Shown here piece by piece: positions 45,364 through 53,100 of a DNA stretch of 64,000 nucleotides; the stretch's first letter is position 1, and each line of letters begins with the position of its first letter. Source of the stretch: Rhodospirillaceae bacterium (lineage in GTDB: Bacteria > Pseudomonadota > Alphaproteobacteria > Rhodospirillales > Casp-alpha2); the NCBI GenBank assembly GCA_002706405.1, contig PALN01000072.1, forward strand, positions 1-64,000. The letters run 5' to 3'. The notes under the pieces are model-generated. The model saw nothing but the letters and a program-made list of their open reading frames with translations, had not been told where the DNA came from and did no database searches. The position numbers and the translations under genes are program-made.

Positions 45364-46898
45364 TCGATCTCGTCTCAATCGAAGAATGTTGTTTTGTATT
45401 CAATGGTAAGACCCCATCAAGGTCCGAGCAGAGAAGATCGGGACGCCCAATACTCAAAATCAAAGATATTGATGAGGCTGGGAAATTTAGAGGTAAATTT
45501 GAGTCATTTGTTGATGAAAGTTTTTACGAAAAACATTCAAAAAAAGTTTTGAAACGAGGTGACACCGTAATACTCAATGCCGCCCATAACAGGGATTATG
45601 TTGGAAATAAGATTGCGCGAATTGGTCCTGAATTGGATGGTGTAATAGCAACAGGCGAATGGTTGATCATTCGACCTAAGAATATTGATCAAAACTTTAT
45701 TTACCACTTCATTAAATCCCCAAAGGGGCGTGAAGGATTAAAAAGGATCGTAAGGGGGATACACCTATATCCGAGAGATGTTGGCCGATTAACAATTCCT
45801 TTTCCAGAAAATATAGATCAAGAACGAATATCTTATATTCTTAACAACGTTGACAGCCTAATACTAATTAGGAAGAAAGCGATTGGAGAACTAGACAGAT
45901 TTATCACAAGTTTTTTTGTGAAAATGTTTGGTGATCCTGTTCGAAATGAGAAAGCGTGGGAAGTAAAACCACTAGGCCAATTAGGAACCTTGGACCGTGG
46001 AGTTTCTAAGCATCGCCCTAGAAATGCCCCGGAGTTGCTGGGCGGAGATTACCCACTGATACAAACAGGCGATGTTGCAAATTCCGGTATATACATTGAA
46101 GAATATACTCAGTCTTATTCCGATCAAGGGCTCGCCCAGAGCAAATTGTGGCCCAAGGGTACACTCTGCATAACTATTGCAGCGAACATTGCTAAGACAG
46201 CTATTCTAAATTTCGAAGCGTGCTTTCCCGATAGTGTTGTCGGTTTTTTAGCGTCGAAAAATGAGTCGAATAACCTTTACGTTTATGCGTTATTTCAATT
46301 CCTCCATAAAATACTTGAAAAAAAAGCCCCAGAAGCTGCGCAAAAAAATATAAACCTAAAAATCCTAAGGCAATTGTCGGTGCCCTGCCCGCCAATCGAG
46401 CACCAAAACAAATTTTCTGCAGTCATCGAAAAAGTGTACCTGCTTCAGAGAGGGTATAGCGAAAACCTTACAAATTTAGAGGAACTTTACGGCGCGATAA
46501 GTCAAAAAGCATTTACGGGAAGACTTGATTTATCTGGGATTCCGGCTGTTGGCGAAGCCGATTTCGTTGGGCGGTCTGAGCTGTCGGCGACAGCGGACGT
46601 CGAGTCGCCTCTTGACGAGTACCCTATGGATAAGGCGGAAGGTCGAGAAAGACTTCTACGTCAGTGGTTTGATGAACTTATTGGCGGTTCAGAGCACGAG
46701 ACTGACTTAACGTTTGATCAGTTCTGGCAAGCCGTCCAGGTTCGGGCGGTCGAGTATATGGGGGACGACGACAAGCCTTTTTCGACAACGGAATACGATC
46801 TATATCGCGAATGGGTCCTGGACGGTCTGCGCGAAGGGAAAATCAAACAAGAATTCGACGAGGGAAAAAATCTCGTTACGCTCCGGGTGGCCGGATAA
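45360..46898 (+). CDS. hsdS: Type I restriction enzyme, S subunit, with C-terminal extension
   Basis: A 512-residue specificity subunit. Two target-recognition domains are separated by conserved helices (ISYILNNVDSLILIRKKAIGELDRFITSFFVKMFGDP near 155-195; a second helix set ending GAISQKAFTGRLDL near 390). The first 390 codons are strikingly AT-rich; from about 46,525 the composition returns to that of neighbouring genes. The extra C-terminal 115 residues are acidic (ERLLRQWFDELIGG, FDQFWQAVQVRAVEYM) and are not part of a usual S subunit of about 400 residues. Exchange of the recognition part by recombination is inferred. Confidence 0.92.
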   Translation: MIDLVSIEECCFVFNGKTPSRSEQRRSGRPILKIKDIDEAGKFRGKFESFVDESFYEKHSKKVLKRGDTVILNAAHNRDYVGNKIARIGPELDGVIATGEWLIIRPKNIDQNFIYHFIKSPKGREGLKRIVRGIHLYPRDVGRLTIPFPENIDQERISYILNNVDSLILIRKKAIGELDRFITSFFVKMFGDPVRNEKAWEVKPLGQLGTLDRGVSKHRPRNAPELLGGDYPLIQTGDVANSGIYIEEYTQSYSDQGLAQSKLWPKGTLCITIAANIAKTAILNFEACFPDSVVGFLASKNESNNLYVYALFQFLHKILEKKAPEAAQKNINLKILRQLSVPCPPIEHQNKFSAVIEKVYLLQRGYSENLTNLEELYGAISQKAFTGRLDLSGIPAVGEADFVGRSELSATADVESPLDEYPMDKAEGRERLLRQWFDELIGGSEHETDLTFDQFWQAVQVRAVEYMGDDDKPFSTTEYDLYREWVLDGLREGKIKQEFDEGKNLVTLRVAG

Positions 46899-46902
46899 TC
46901 TG

Positions 46903-48711
46903 ATGCAGCTGCTGCGATTGAAGATCACAGACCCTAAAGGTTTTAGGAGCCTACAATCAGGTTTCGAATACGTCTTTCGGCGCGAATGGGACTTAGAGGA
47001 CGACAAACAACAGTCCTACGAATTTGAACCGTTTGTCTGTGCTGGCCCGAATGGTAGCGGTAAATCCAATCTCCTTGAGGTCTTGGCTGCAATTTTCTAC
47101 CAACTCGAGCTATTGCGAGTTCAGCGAAGCTTCCTTCCCTCGGCGCTTATGCCCGGATCAGATGGGGATGGCTTGCCTCCGCCAGATGTGCTGCCAGATG
47201 GTTTTGAACTCGAATACCTAATTCGAGTGCCGTCAGGAGCTAGGAAAAGTGTAGACAAAACCCATGCTCACATAACGGTCGCGAAGCTTGCAGGCCAGTC
47301 CCCTGAGATTTTTTGGAACAATTCGGCAGATTTTAATACAGACAACGCGCGTTCAATCGATGGCGTGGCCTCTTTTGATGATCTGCCGAGTGTGGGCGCC
47401 GTGGGTGGGGTTAGCGCGCGTGAGCGTGATTTTCTGTTGCCTCAATATGTTCTTGGTTATTCATCCGGCGAAAATGAAATTCTAAGTCTTCCTTTTTTCA
47501 AGATGCGGTTTGTCCAATATGACGAATATTGGAACAGCTTGAAAAATCAACTGCCGTATCCTGGGCGGCCAGAGACTCGACTGGCCTATATGGACGGCTC
47601 TTTCAGCCAGGCAATCTTACTGTGCAATCTTCTTTTCCATGACGAAGGAACATTGTTTCCTCTGATTGAGGAAACAGGCCTGCAAGCCCTAAACAGCTTC
47701 CAGATCATTATAAAACGGAGCATAGAGGTCCCCCGTGACGTCGCGGCGGATTTCGGTGACGGACATCCAGCTGTCTCCATCGACGAGGACAGCGGTCGGG
47801 CAGCAGTCAATTTAGTAAGCCTTTTAGACGGGCGGATTGACGAAGAGAGTAGCGAAGAGTTCGGACCGATTTTGGCGCGACTGAAGCGGTGCGCTACCTG
47901 CCGTTTTGAAGACGAGGAGACCGACACTCTTTATCTCGATTACTTCGTAAACCAAGCGACGAAGGATGCCTTCCAAGCAAATTTCCAAGATGCGGTTGAG
48001 CTTTTCCAAGCATTGCAAGTTCTTCTGGCGCTTAATCTCTATTCCGTCAGCGAAAATCTCAAAACGGACCTTTATCGCTCAAGCAGCCACTATGTGACTG
48101 AGACTGTACCCACCTTGGCTTCTGATGAGCGGGTAATGCGGATGAAGCATTTTTGGGTTTCGAAGCGAGGGGTCAAAGATCAAGTCCTATTGAAAAGCCT
48201 TTCCGACGGCGAGCACCAGATGCTGCACAGTCTTGGCTTGTGCTTGTTGTTCAAGGAGGCCTCGGCACTCTTTTTGTTAGATGAACCAGAAACCCATTTT
48301 AATCCCGATTGGCGATCCAGTTTCGTGACCCGCCTAAAGCAATGCTTTAACGGCGCTTCTAACGATTGCGAACGCGAGATGTTTGTGACTACCCATACGC
48401 CCTTCTTGATTTCAGACAGCCGCCCGGAGCGGGTTTTGGTTTTCAAGAATGAAGATAGGGCGGTTTCGGTCAGCCGTCCCGATTATCAAACGCTCGGTGC
48501 GTCAATCAACAAGATCACGATGAAGACCTTCGGAAAGAAAGAGACGATTGGAGGAGTGGCGCAGGCAAAACTGGATGCATTGAGGCGTCGCTTCGAAAGC
48601 GATGAGGACAAAGAACAAATCCTGCAGGAGCTAAATGCCGAACTTGGTGACTCAGTAGAAAAAATCACGCTAATCAACTCGATCCTCGAAAGTATGGAGG
48701 ATGCGCCCTGA
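46903..48711 (+). CDS. R-M-associated AAA/ABC-type ATPase (Septu PtuA-like)
   Basis: A 602-residue SMC/ABC-like ATPase. Walker A GPNGSGKSNLLEVLAAIFYQ is near residue 47; an insert of about 350 residues follows; the signature LSDGEHQMLHSLG is near 431, Walker B LFLLDEPETHFNPDW near 455 and the switch His TTHTPFLISD near 497. A C-terminal helical tail of 80 residues follows. Family knowledge: such ATPases sit beside type I R-M genes or pair with an HNH protein in Septu. It starts 4 bases after hsdS and its stop shares a base with the HNH start (TGATG). It probably senses phage and drives the nuclease. Confidence 0.88.
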   Translation: MQLLRLKITDPKGFRSLQSGFEYVFRREWDLEDDKQQSYEFEPFVCAGPNGSGKSNLLEVLAAIFYQLELLRVQRSFLPSALMPGSDGDGLPPPDVLPDGFELEYLIRVPSGARKSVDKTHAHITVAKLAGQSPEIFWNNSADFNTDNARSIDGVASFDDLPSVGAVGGVSARERDFLLPQYVLGYSSGENEILSLPFFKMRFVQYDEYWNSLKNQLPYPGRPETRLAYMDGSFSQAILLCNLLFHDEGTLFPLIEETGLQALNSFQIIIKRSIEVPRDVAADFGDGHPAVSIDEDSGRAAVNLVSLLDGRIDEESSEEFGPILARLKRCATCRFEDEETDTLYLDYFVNQATKDAFQANFQDAVELFQALQVLLALNLYSVSENLKTDLYRSSSHYVTETVPTLASDERVMRMKHFWVSKRGVKDQVLLKSLSDGEHQMLHSLGLCLLFKEASALFLLDEPETHFNPDWRSSFVTRLKQCFNGASNDCEREMFVTTHTPFLISDSRPERVLVFKNEDRAVSVSRPDYQTLGASINKITMKTFGKKETIGGVAQAKLDALRRRFESDEDKEQILQELNAELGDSVEKITLINSILESMEDAP

Positions 48712-49757
48712 TGCTGGTTCCATACGAATATGTTCCCCATCAAATGGAGAGAATGCAGGAGTTCATAAACTTCATATTTGATGTGTGGTGTTCGGCTCCC
48801 AGCGGCGCCCCGTATAGTCTGAATCTCTACAACGGGAACCCTGATCTCAAAGAAATTATGACGGCGTTCCATTATGCCGACACTCAGATTGCCGACTTTT
48901 ACAGCAGCAATATTGAAGCCATTTATCGGCATTTTTCGCAATTGGATCAGGGGCAGATTGACCAACTGAGACTATGGTTCGATGCCAATAATCAGATTGA
49001 GGCGGCGTGTTCCGACAAGGACCTGCAGATTGCCAGGTACGCAGAAGTTGAGGCTCTGGACGCGAATTTAGCCGCCGCATTGCGGAAGTTCTTTACTGGA
49101 ATTTATGACAAAGTTGGGGCGGCGGATCTTGTCCAGAAAATCGGTACGATTTCAGCACACCATGACGCGTTCGTGCTGGTGAACAATTTTGGAAAATGTC
49201 CGTTCTGCGGACTGTCCGATTTGAAAGGCGAGTATCACGAGAAACGGGAGGCTTATGACCATTATCTCCCCAAGGCCTTATATCCGTTCAACTCGATCAA
49301 CTTTCGTAACCTCGTGCCGACATGTCACGAATGCAATAGCGTCTATAAACTTCAAAAAGATCCCGCTTTTGGAGAAGGTGCACGACGAAAGTCATTTTTT
49401 GCTTATTCAGCGGTCCCCTCAGATATCAGGATCAAAGTGAAATTAGCATCACCAAACTATGAGAGCATTTCTCCGGATGACATTGTATTCGAGTACGGGC
49501 CGCCCGAGAAAACCGAGGAAATTGCGACTTGGTGTGATTTATATGGAATTGATGAGCGGTACAAAGCGAAATGCTGCGGGGAAAATGATGGCAAATACTG
49601 GGTGGCTCAGGTTCTTGATGAATGTGCAAATGAGGGAGTTACGCCGGATCAGTTAATGGCGCGGATTAGAAGGCAGGCGGAAAAATCGCCCTTGGCCGAA
49701 AGTAATTTTCTCAAGAAAGCTTTCCTCGAGGGCTGCAAGGAGGCAGGGTTTTTTTAG
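48711..49757 (+). CDS. HNH endonuclease, partner of the ATPase (Septu PtuB-like)
   Basis: A 348-residue protein. The nuclease core has zinc Cys pairs CPFCG (near residue 163) and CHECN (near 204) around the ββα-metal motif EAYDHYLPKALYPFNSINFRNLVPTC. The N-terminal 150 residues are helical and not recognised; the C-terminal 80 are mixed. It is longer than typical PtuB (about 200-250). Start overlaps the ATPase stop (TGATG), so equimolar synthesis is likely. The small membrane gene converges on it with a 4-base overlap. Confidence 0.88.
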   Translation: MLVPYEYVPHQMERMQEFINFIFDVWCSAPSGAPYSLNLYNGNPDLKEIMTAFHYADTQIADFYSSNIEAIYRHFSQLDQGQIDQLRLWFDANNQIEAACSDKDLQIARYAEVEALDANLAAALRKFFTGIYDKVGAADLVQKIGTISAHHDAFVLVNNFGKCPFCGLSDLKGEYHEKREAYDHYLPKALYPFNSINFRNLVPTCHECNSVYKLQKDPAFGEGARRKSFFAYSAVPSDIRIKVKLASPNYESISPDDIVFEYGPPEKTEEIATWCDLYGIDERYKAKCCGENDGKYWVAQVLDECANEGVTPDQLMARIRRQAEKSPLAESNFLKKAFLEGCKEAGFF

Positions 49758-50035
49758 CCCACGTTCTTGTAACTCCGCCGCCTTACAACAAATCTGTGGG
49801 CTGATATGAGAATAATCGCTGGTAAGGCGCCCCAGATAATTCCGAGGATCGCGATCGCAGGTATCAGGACGATTTTTACTGGTAAATATGGGATCGTCGG
49901 TAACGCTGAGATTTGGTCTAGGTAATCGAAAGTTATTCCTATCCACTCAACATTTTCAGCGAGCCAAATTAGACAGACCCAAGCGAAGTAAAAAAACCAA
50001 CTGCAAAACAATACGGTGCCGATCAAAGCGGCCAC
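49754..50035 (-). CDS. Small membrane protein, function unknown
   Basis: 93 residues with hydrophobic helices near 3-25 and 52-82 and a basic C-terminus (RFVVRRRSYKNVG), so it would span the membrane with its tail inside. Start is GTG with a weak ribosome site, so the gene is less sure than its neighbours. It lies between the ATPase-HNH pair and the XRE gene, and may be an accessory or immunity-like protein. Bases 50036-50213 hold no other gene. Confidence 0.45.
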   Translation of the reverse strand: MAALIGTVLFCSWFFYFAWVCLIWLAENVEWIGITFDYLDQISALPTIPYLPVKIVLIPAIAILGIIWGALPAIILISAHRFVVRRRSYKNVG

Positions 50036-50213
50036 TTTTTCCCCAAAAATTTCTCGAAAAGGGCGAGGGTCGTCGCTTAATTCGGTATTTGGTTTATTAG
50101 GCAGTGAGACGATCCAATCTTCCGGTAATTTTGATAGGAAGATTACAATAATAACATGAGTCGAAATATTACATCAATGGTCAGGCCCGGAGGATCGCTC
50201 CAATATTTGGGGC

Positions 50214-50558
50214 ATGGCGTCCAATGTTGGCGAAAAGCTAGGCGAGCGCATTAAGCGCTTGAGAGAAGCGAAAGGGATGACGCAGGCGCAACTGGCGTCT
50301 GCGATCGGCAAATCTGTCGAAACGGTGTCAAACTTCGAGAGAGGAAAGACGATTCCGGGAGTTCTCACGCTTGACCAAGTCGCGGAAAAGCTCGGTTGTC
50401 CTATAGGTGCTTTGTTCGAAGATGTTGAAGGCAGGCGCGAACCTCCTAAGCTTTCCAAACATGCGGCGCGGGTGGCGAATGCGGTCGATGTCTTGCCCGA
50501 AGAGGATCTGGAAGTCCTGGCGAGTATTGTCCGCGTGTTTGAGGGCCGGCGGCGCTAG
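50214..50558 (+). CDS. XRE-family transcriptional regulator
   Basis: A 114-residue protein with an N-terminal Cro/CI helix-turn-helix: LGERIKRLREAKGMTQAQLASAIGKSVETVSNFERGKTIPGVLTLDQVAEKL, residues 9-60, and a helical tail. It likely controls the defence cassette or its own promoter. It converges on the LRAT-fold gene with 4 bases between stops. Confidence 0.88.
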   Translation: MASNVGEKLGERIKRLREAKGMTQAQLASAIGKSVETVSNFERGKTIPGVLTLDQVAEKLGCPIGALFEDVEGRREPPKLSKHAARVANAVDVLPEEDLEVLASIVRVFEGRRR

Positions 50559-50562
50559 GCTT

Positions 50563-51012
50563 TTATCGTTCAAACGAATTGACCAGCATGAGGCTGCCGA
50601 GGCCCATAGCTCCGGCTAACAGCAAGGATTGGCGGACGCTAAGTTTCTTGGCGGTGGCAATCAAGACTCCCAAACTTATGCCCCCTAATGCAGCGGTGAT
50701 TTGTTTGCTCGACGATTTTCCCTCAACAAGAAGATTGGCGAAGTGCTCGCAATTGAAGTCGAACAATGAATAAGGTTTTCCGACGAAAGACCTGGCCATG
50801 GCGAAGAGACGTGCCGGGTCGATAGGGTTGGCTGGCGGCATCCAATGAATCGCCTTTCCGCCTGAAAACGCCTCAAATGTCTCGATACAGACCATCCCGT
50901 TCTTCTTCGAGTTATGGACTACCTGCCCGTTTCCAAGATACCGGCCGTGATGTCGGATGGGGGGGAGATCGATCAAAAGGCGCGATCCAACTGGAATTTG
51001 GCATGCGTTCAT
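50563..51012 (-). CDS. LRAT/NlpC-P60-fold protein with membrane tail
   Basis: 149 residues. Fits the lecithin retinol acyltransferase-like family (PF04970): a His in PPIRHHGRYLG near residue 21-22 and the hallmark NCEHFAN with catalytic Cys88. Two hydrophobic segments follow, about 105-121 and 129-145, so it is probably membrane-bound at its C-terminus. Such proteins are thiol acyltransferases or hydrolases on lipids. It is divergent from the membrane-anchored XRE gene at 51081, with a shared palindromic operator between. Confidence 0.8.
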   Translation of the reverse strand: MNACQIPVGSRLLIDLPPIRHHGRYLGNGQVVHNSKKNGMVCIETFEAFSGGKAIHWMPPANPIDPARLFAMARSFVGKPYSLFDFNCEHFANLLVEGKSSSKQITAALGGISLGVLIATAKKLSVRQSLLLAGAMGLGSLMLVNSFER

Positions 51013-51045
51013 GGTAATTTATCCTTTAAAATATTTTGCGCTCTT

Positions 51046-51061
51046 AACGCATATATGCGTT
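51046..51061. promoter_or_regulatory. 16-bp palindromic operator AACGCATATATGCGTT
   Basis: A perfect palindrome in the 68-bp gap between the divergent LRAT-fold and XRE genes. A further half-like copy (AAGGCATATATT) follows at 51063-51074. It is the natural binding site for the XRE protein encoded at 51081. Confidence 0.65.
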
Positions 51062-51080
51062 TAAGGCATATATTGATTGA

Positions 51081-51455
51081 ATGTCAATGGATAACCTGAA
51101 ACCCGGAACAACCTACGCAGCGGTTCTTGGCCGCGTACTAGCTCACCGTCGGGAACAATCCGGACTGGAGCAAAGGGATTTGGCAGCTGCCCTGGGATTG
51201 GGGCAATCGGCCTGGTCGCGGATCGAGCGCGGTGATTCTGTTATCAATGTGGAGCAACTACGAACGGCCGCCAAAACTCTTGGCCTGCCGTCGAGCAGTT
51301 TGCTGCAGGAGGCTGACGAGGCCGCAGACGCCCTGGCGGCCCGCGATGTTCAGGTCCAAACATCGAAATCCGTAAAGTCAGACAGCAACGCTATAGCGCT
51401 GATCAGCTTGGCGGCGCTGACGGTTCTGGTCGTTGCAGCCCTCACCAAGAAATAG
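51081..51455 (+). CDS. XRE regulator with C-terminal membrane anchor
   Basis: 124 residues. The helix-turn-helix is near 19-70 (LAHRREQSGLEQRDLAAALGLGQSAWSRIERGDSVINVEQL), then a Glu/Ala-rich linker and a final hydrophobic helix NAIALISLAALTVLVVAALTKK (104-124), so it is tail-anchored in the inner membrane. A DNA-binding protein held at the membrane next to a membrane LRAT-fold enzyme suggests a sensing pair. It ends directly at the integrase stop (adjacent bases, opposite strands). Start: ATG 51081 or 51087. Confidence 0.85.
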   Translation: MSMDNLKPGTTYAAVLGRVLAHRREQSGLEQRDLAAALGLGQSAWSRIERGDSVINVEQLRTAAKTLGLPSSSLLQEADEAADALAARDVQVQTSKSVKSDSNAIALISLAALTVLVVAALTKK

Positions 51456-52682
51456 TCACACCGTCACCGCTGCAGCCGCGACCGCTTGGCGAAGGTTGTC
51501 GTTACTGACAGCCGCATAGAACTTCATCGTAATAACCGGGCTCGAATGTCCGAGAAGCCTTTGCGCGACCGGGAGTGATACGCCTGAGTTCACGAGCCGG
51601 CTGGCGAAATCAGCGCGTAGGTCGTGGAAACGGAAGTCCATCAGGCCTGCCCGTTTGCGGAGGGAGGTCCAACTGTTCCGGAGCTTGTCCATCCGCCCGC
51701 CGTCGGGGGCGGGGAAGACATGGCCCGTGCACTCTTCTGATTGTTCCCGCCAGTTTTTCAGGATCTCGGCCAGCTGATCATTAAGCGGAATGACGCGACT
51801 TTGCGCGGTCTTCGAGGTCTCTCCCCGTACGAGGAGTTGGGCGCGGCCGAAGTCGATGTCCTCCCACTTGAGGGACAAGATTTCGCCCCGGCGCATGCCA
51901 GTGTGATAGGCGGTCATCACGATGGGCGTGAGGTGGTCGCCGAAGAAGGTTAGCTCCGGATAGAGGTTGTATCGGCGCTGGCGGCGCCAGTCGTTGCAGG
52001 ACCGGCGCTTGGCCTTGAGTTCCTCGTCCCGGGCCGCGAGCGTATCGAACAGGCGTTGCCGTTCATCGTCGCTCAGCGTTCGGATTGGTTTGTTCTTATC
52101 CACTCGGAGGGGCTTGAGCCCGGCAAGGGGATGAAACTTGATCTGATCCCACTCAACCGCTTTGCTCAAGATCGCCTTGATGACGGAGATGTTGCGGTTG
52201 ATGGTGCTGGCGGACGCCCCAGATTGCCGACGCTTAGCCCGCCAGTTGTCGATTAGCTCCCGACTGATCTCATCGAGGTGAAAGTTCCGCCATTGATCGA
52301 AGTTGCGCCGGACATGGTCTTCTTGGGCTTTCGGATCTTTCAGGTTCTCCCTCATCCACGGTAGATACTTTTCATCCAGAAACTGCCCAAACGGCATTGT
52401 GGGATCATTGTCCGCCAGTTGCCCAAGCCGGGCTTCTGCTAGTTTCTTCTCGGCATTACGCCGGGCCTCACTTGGCCCGGTGATCGGATGCTCCCCGACC
52501 TTGATCCTTCTTTGTCGTCTGACTGCCGAGCCGCGATGGATCGAGACAAAGTAGGCAATGCTTCCCGATTTCTGTTGGCGGATTAGGAAGCCCTTGAGAT
52601 TCGAGTCCCTGGCCTCGCGGACTTTTCCCGGTTTCTCGCGCGCCCATCTGCGGACGAAATTGTTATCTATCTTCACGGTCAT
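51456..52682 (-). CDS. int: Tyrosine-recombinase integrase of the island
   Basis: About 408 residues. An N-terminal arm-binding domain (GKVREARDSNLKGFLIRQQKSGSIAYFVSIHRG) is followed by a core-binding SAM-like region and the catalytic domain: first Arg in YHTGMRRGEILSLKWEDID, then HDLRADFASRLVNSG, LLGHSSPVITMKFYAAVS giving the R-H-R-H-Y set. It integrates into tRNA-Val 3' half. The ATG at 52682 is preferred to an in-frame start at 52778 because the protein alignment begins there and the region upstream carries repeats. Confidence 0.95.
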   Translation of the reverse strand: MTVKIDNNFVRRWAREKPGKVREARDSNLKGFLIRQQKSGSIAYFVSIHRGSAVRRQRRIKVGEHPITGPSEARRNAEKKLAEARLGQLADNDPTMPFGQFLDEKYLPWMRENLKDPKAQEDHVRRNFDQWRNFHLDEISRELIDNWRAKRRQSGASASTINRNISVIKAILSKAVEWDQIKFHPLAGLKPLRVDKNKPIRTLSDDERQRLFDTLAARDEELKAKRRSCNDWRRQRRYNLYPELTFFGDHLTPIVMTAYHTGMRRGEILSLKWEDIDFGRAQLLVRGETSKTAQSRVIPLNDQLAEILKNWREQSEECTGHVFPAPDGGRMDKLRNSWTSLRKRAGLMDFRFHDLRADFASRLVNSGVSLPVAQRLLGHSSPVITMKFYAAVSNDNLRQAVAAAAVTV

Positions 52683-52702
52683 CTTGTCACTCCGAGTTCG
52701 GT

Positions 52703-52733
52703 GCTGAAGTGCGTCGGAAGTGCAGGAAAACAC
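52703..52733 (+). repeat. Right arm-type repeat (GAAGTGCG tandem)
   Basis: Near copy of 36169-36199 in the same orientation, just upstream of the integrase start. See that entry. Confidence 0.6.
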
Positions 52734-52743
52734 ACCGAATATC

Positions 52744-52772
52744 ACCTTGGGAATATTCCCCGGCACCTTGGG
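52744..52772. promoter_or_regulatory. Palindrome GGGAATATTCCC with flanking CACCTTGGG repeats
   Basis: The 12-bp palindrome at 52749-52760 lies inside two direct copies of CACCTTGGG (52744-52752 and 52764-52772, 20 bp apart). It is just upstream of the integrase and probably controls it. Confidence 0.45.
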
Positions 52773-52807
52773 TGACAATCTAAATTATTGGAAGGAAACG
52801 GCTTTTC

Positions 52808-52837
52808 GGTGCCTCTGGGTGCTCGAGGGTGCTGGAG
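52808..52837 (+). repeat. Three 10-bp tandem GGTGC repeats beside attR
   Basis: GGTGCCTCTG, GGTGCTCGAG and GGTGCTGGAG follow each other at exactly 10-bp steps, about 20 bases inside the right attachment repeat. Helical phasing suggests a recombination-factor binding array. Confidence 0.5.
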
Positions 52838-52856
52838 CGTGATATTTTCTGAGACG

Positions 52857-52903
52857 TTCACACGGCAGGGGTCACTGGTTCAATCCCAGTCGCGCCCACC
52901 ATT
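52857..52903 (+). repeat. attR: right attachment repeat (tRNA-Val 3' half)
   Basis: Matches attL at 45 of 47 bases; probably the displaced 3' half of the host tRNA. The two differences restore the T-stem pair (T52876-A52888). Confidence 0.93.
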
Positions 52904-53057
52904 TCCAACAATGACTTAGCAGAAATTTCCTTGGGGCCCGTTTCGGGCTCTGTGCCCGGATTGTGCCCAAATCCCACCAGCCTTATTCGATTTCATCCTG
53001 TCGAAAACCTTTCTTTGATGGCTGACGTGCGCAGGTGCGCGTAAAGATAGGAATATA

Positions 53058-53086
53058 TTGACAATTCTTTTTTCAAGTTGTACACA
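53058..53086 (+). promoter_or_regulatory. Possible promoter of hairpin-rich leader
   Basis: A perfect -35 TTGACA, 17-base spacer and a weak -10 TACACA. A transcript from here would carry the hairpins at 53101-53292 before the GTG at 53381. Confidence 0.4.
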
Positions 53087-53100
53087 CGCATGACGATGGC

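Larger units (their letters stand above)
36057..52903. mobile_element. 16.8-kb integrated genomic island in tRNA-Val
   Basis: Bounded by 47-bp attachment repeats exactly 16,800 bp apart. It carries an integrase next to the right end, and an excisionase-like HTH gene and a primase-polymerase/ATPase gene next to the left end. Base composition is visibly lower in GC than the chromosome. Cargo: Mrr-like nuclease, type I R-M, ATPase-HNH pair, XRE regulators, LRAT-fold protein. No conjugation, capsid or terminase genes are seen, so it must be mobilised in trans or act like a satellite. Circular joining would place the integrase beside the HTH/primase genes. Confidence 0.93.

Noticed and set aside
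52857-52903. Second tRNA-Val gene at the right end
   Set aside because: Only the 3' half is present; the sequence before it does not fold as acceptor and D arm. It is an attachment site.
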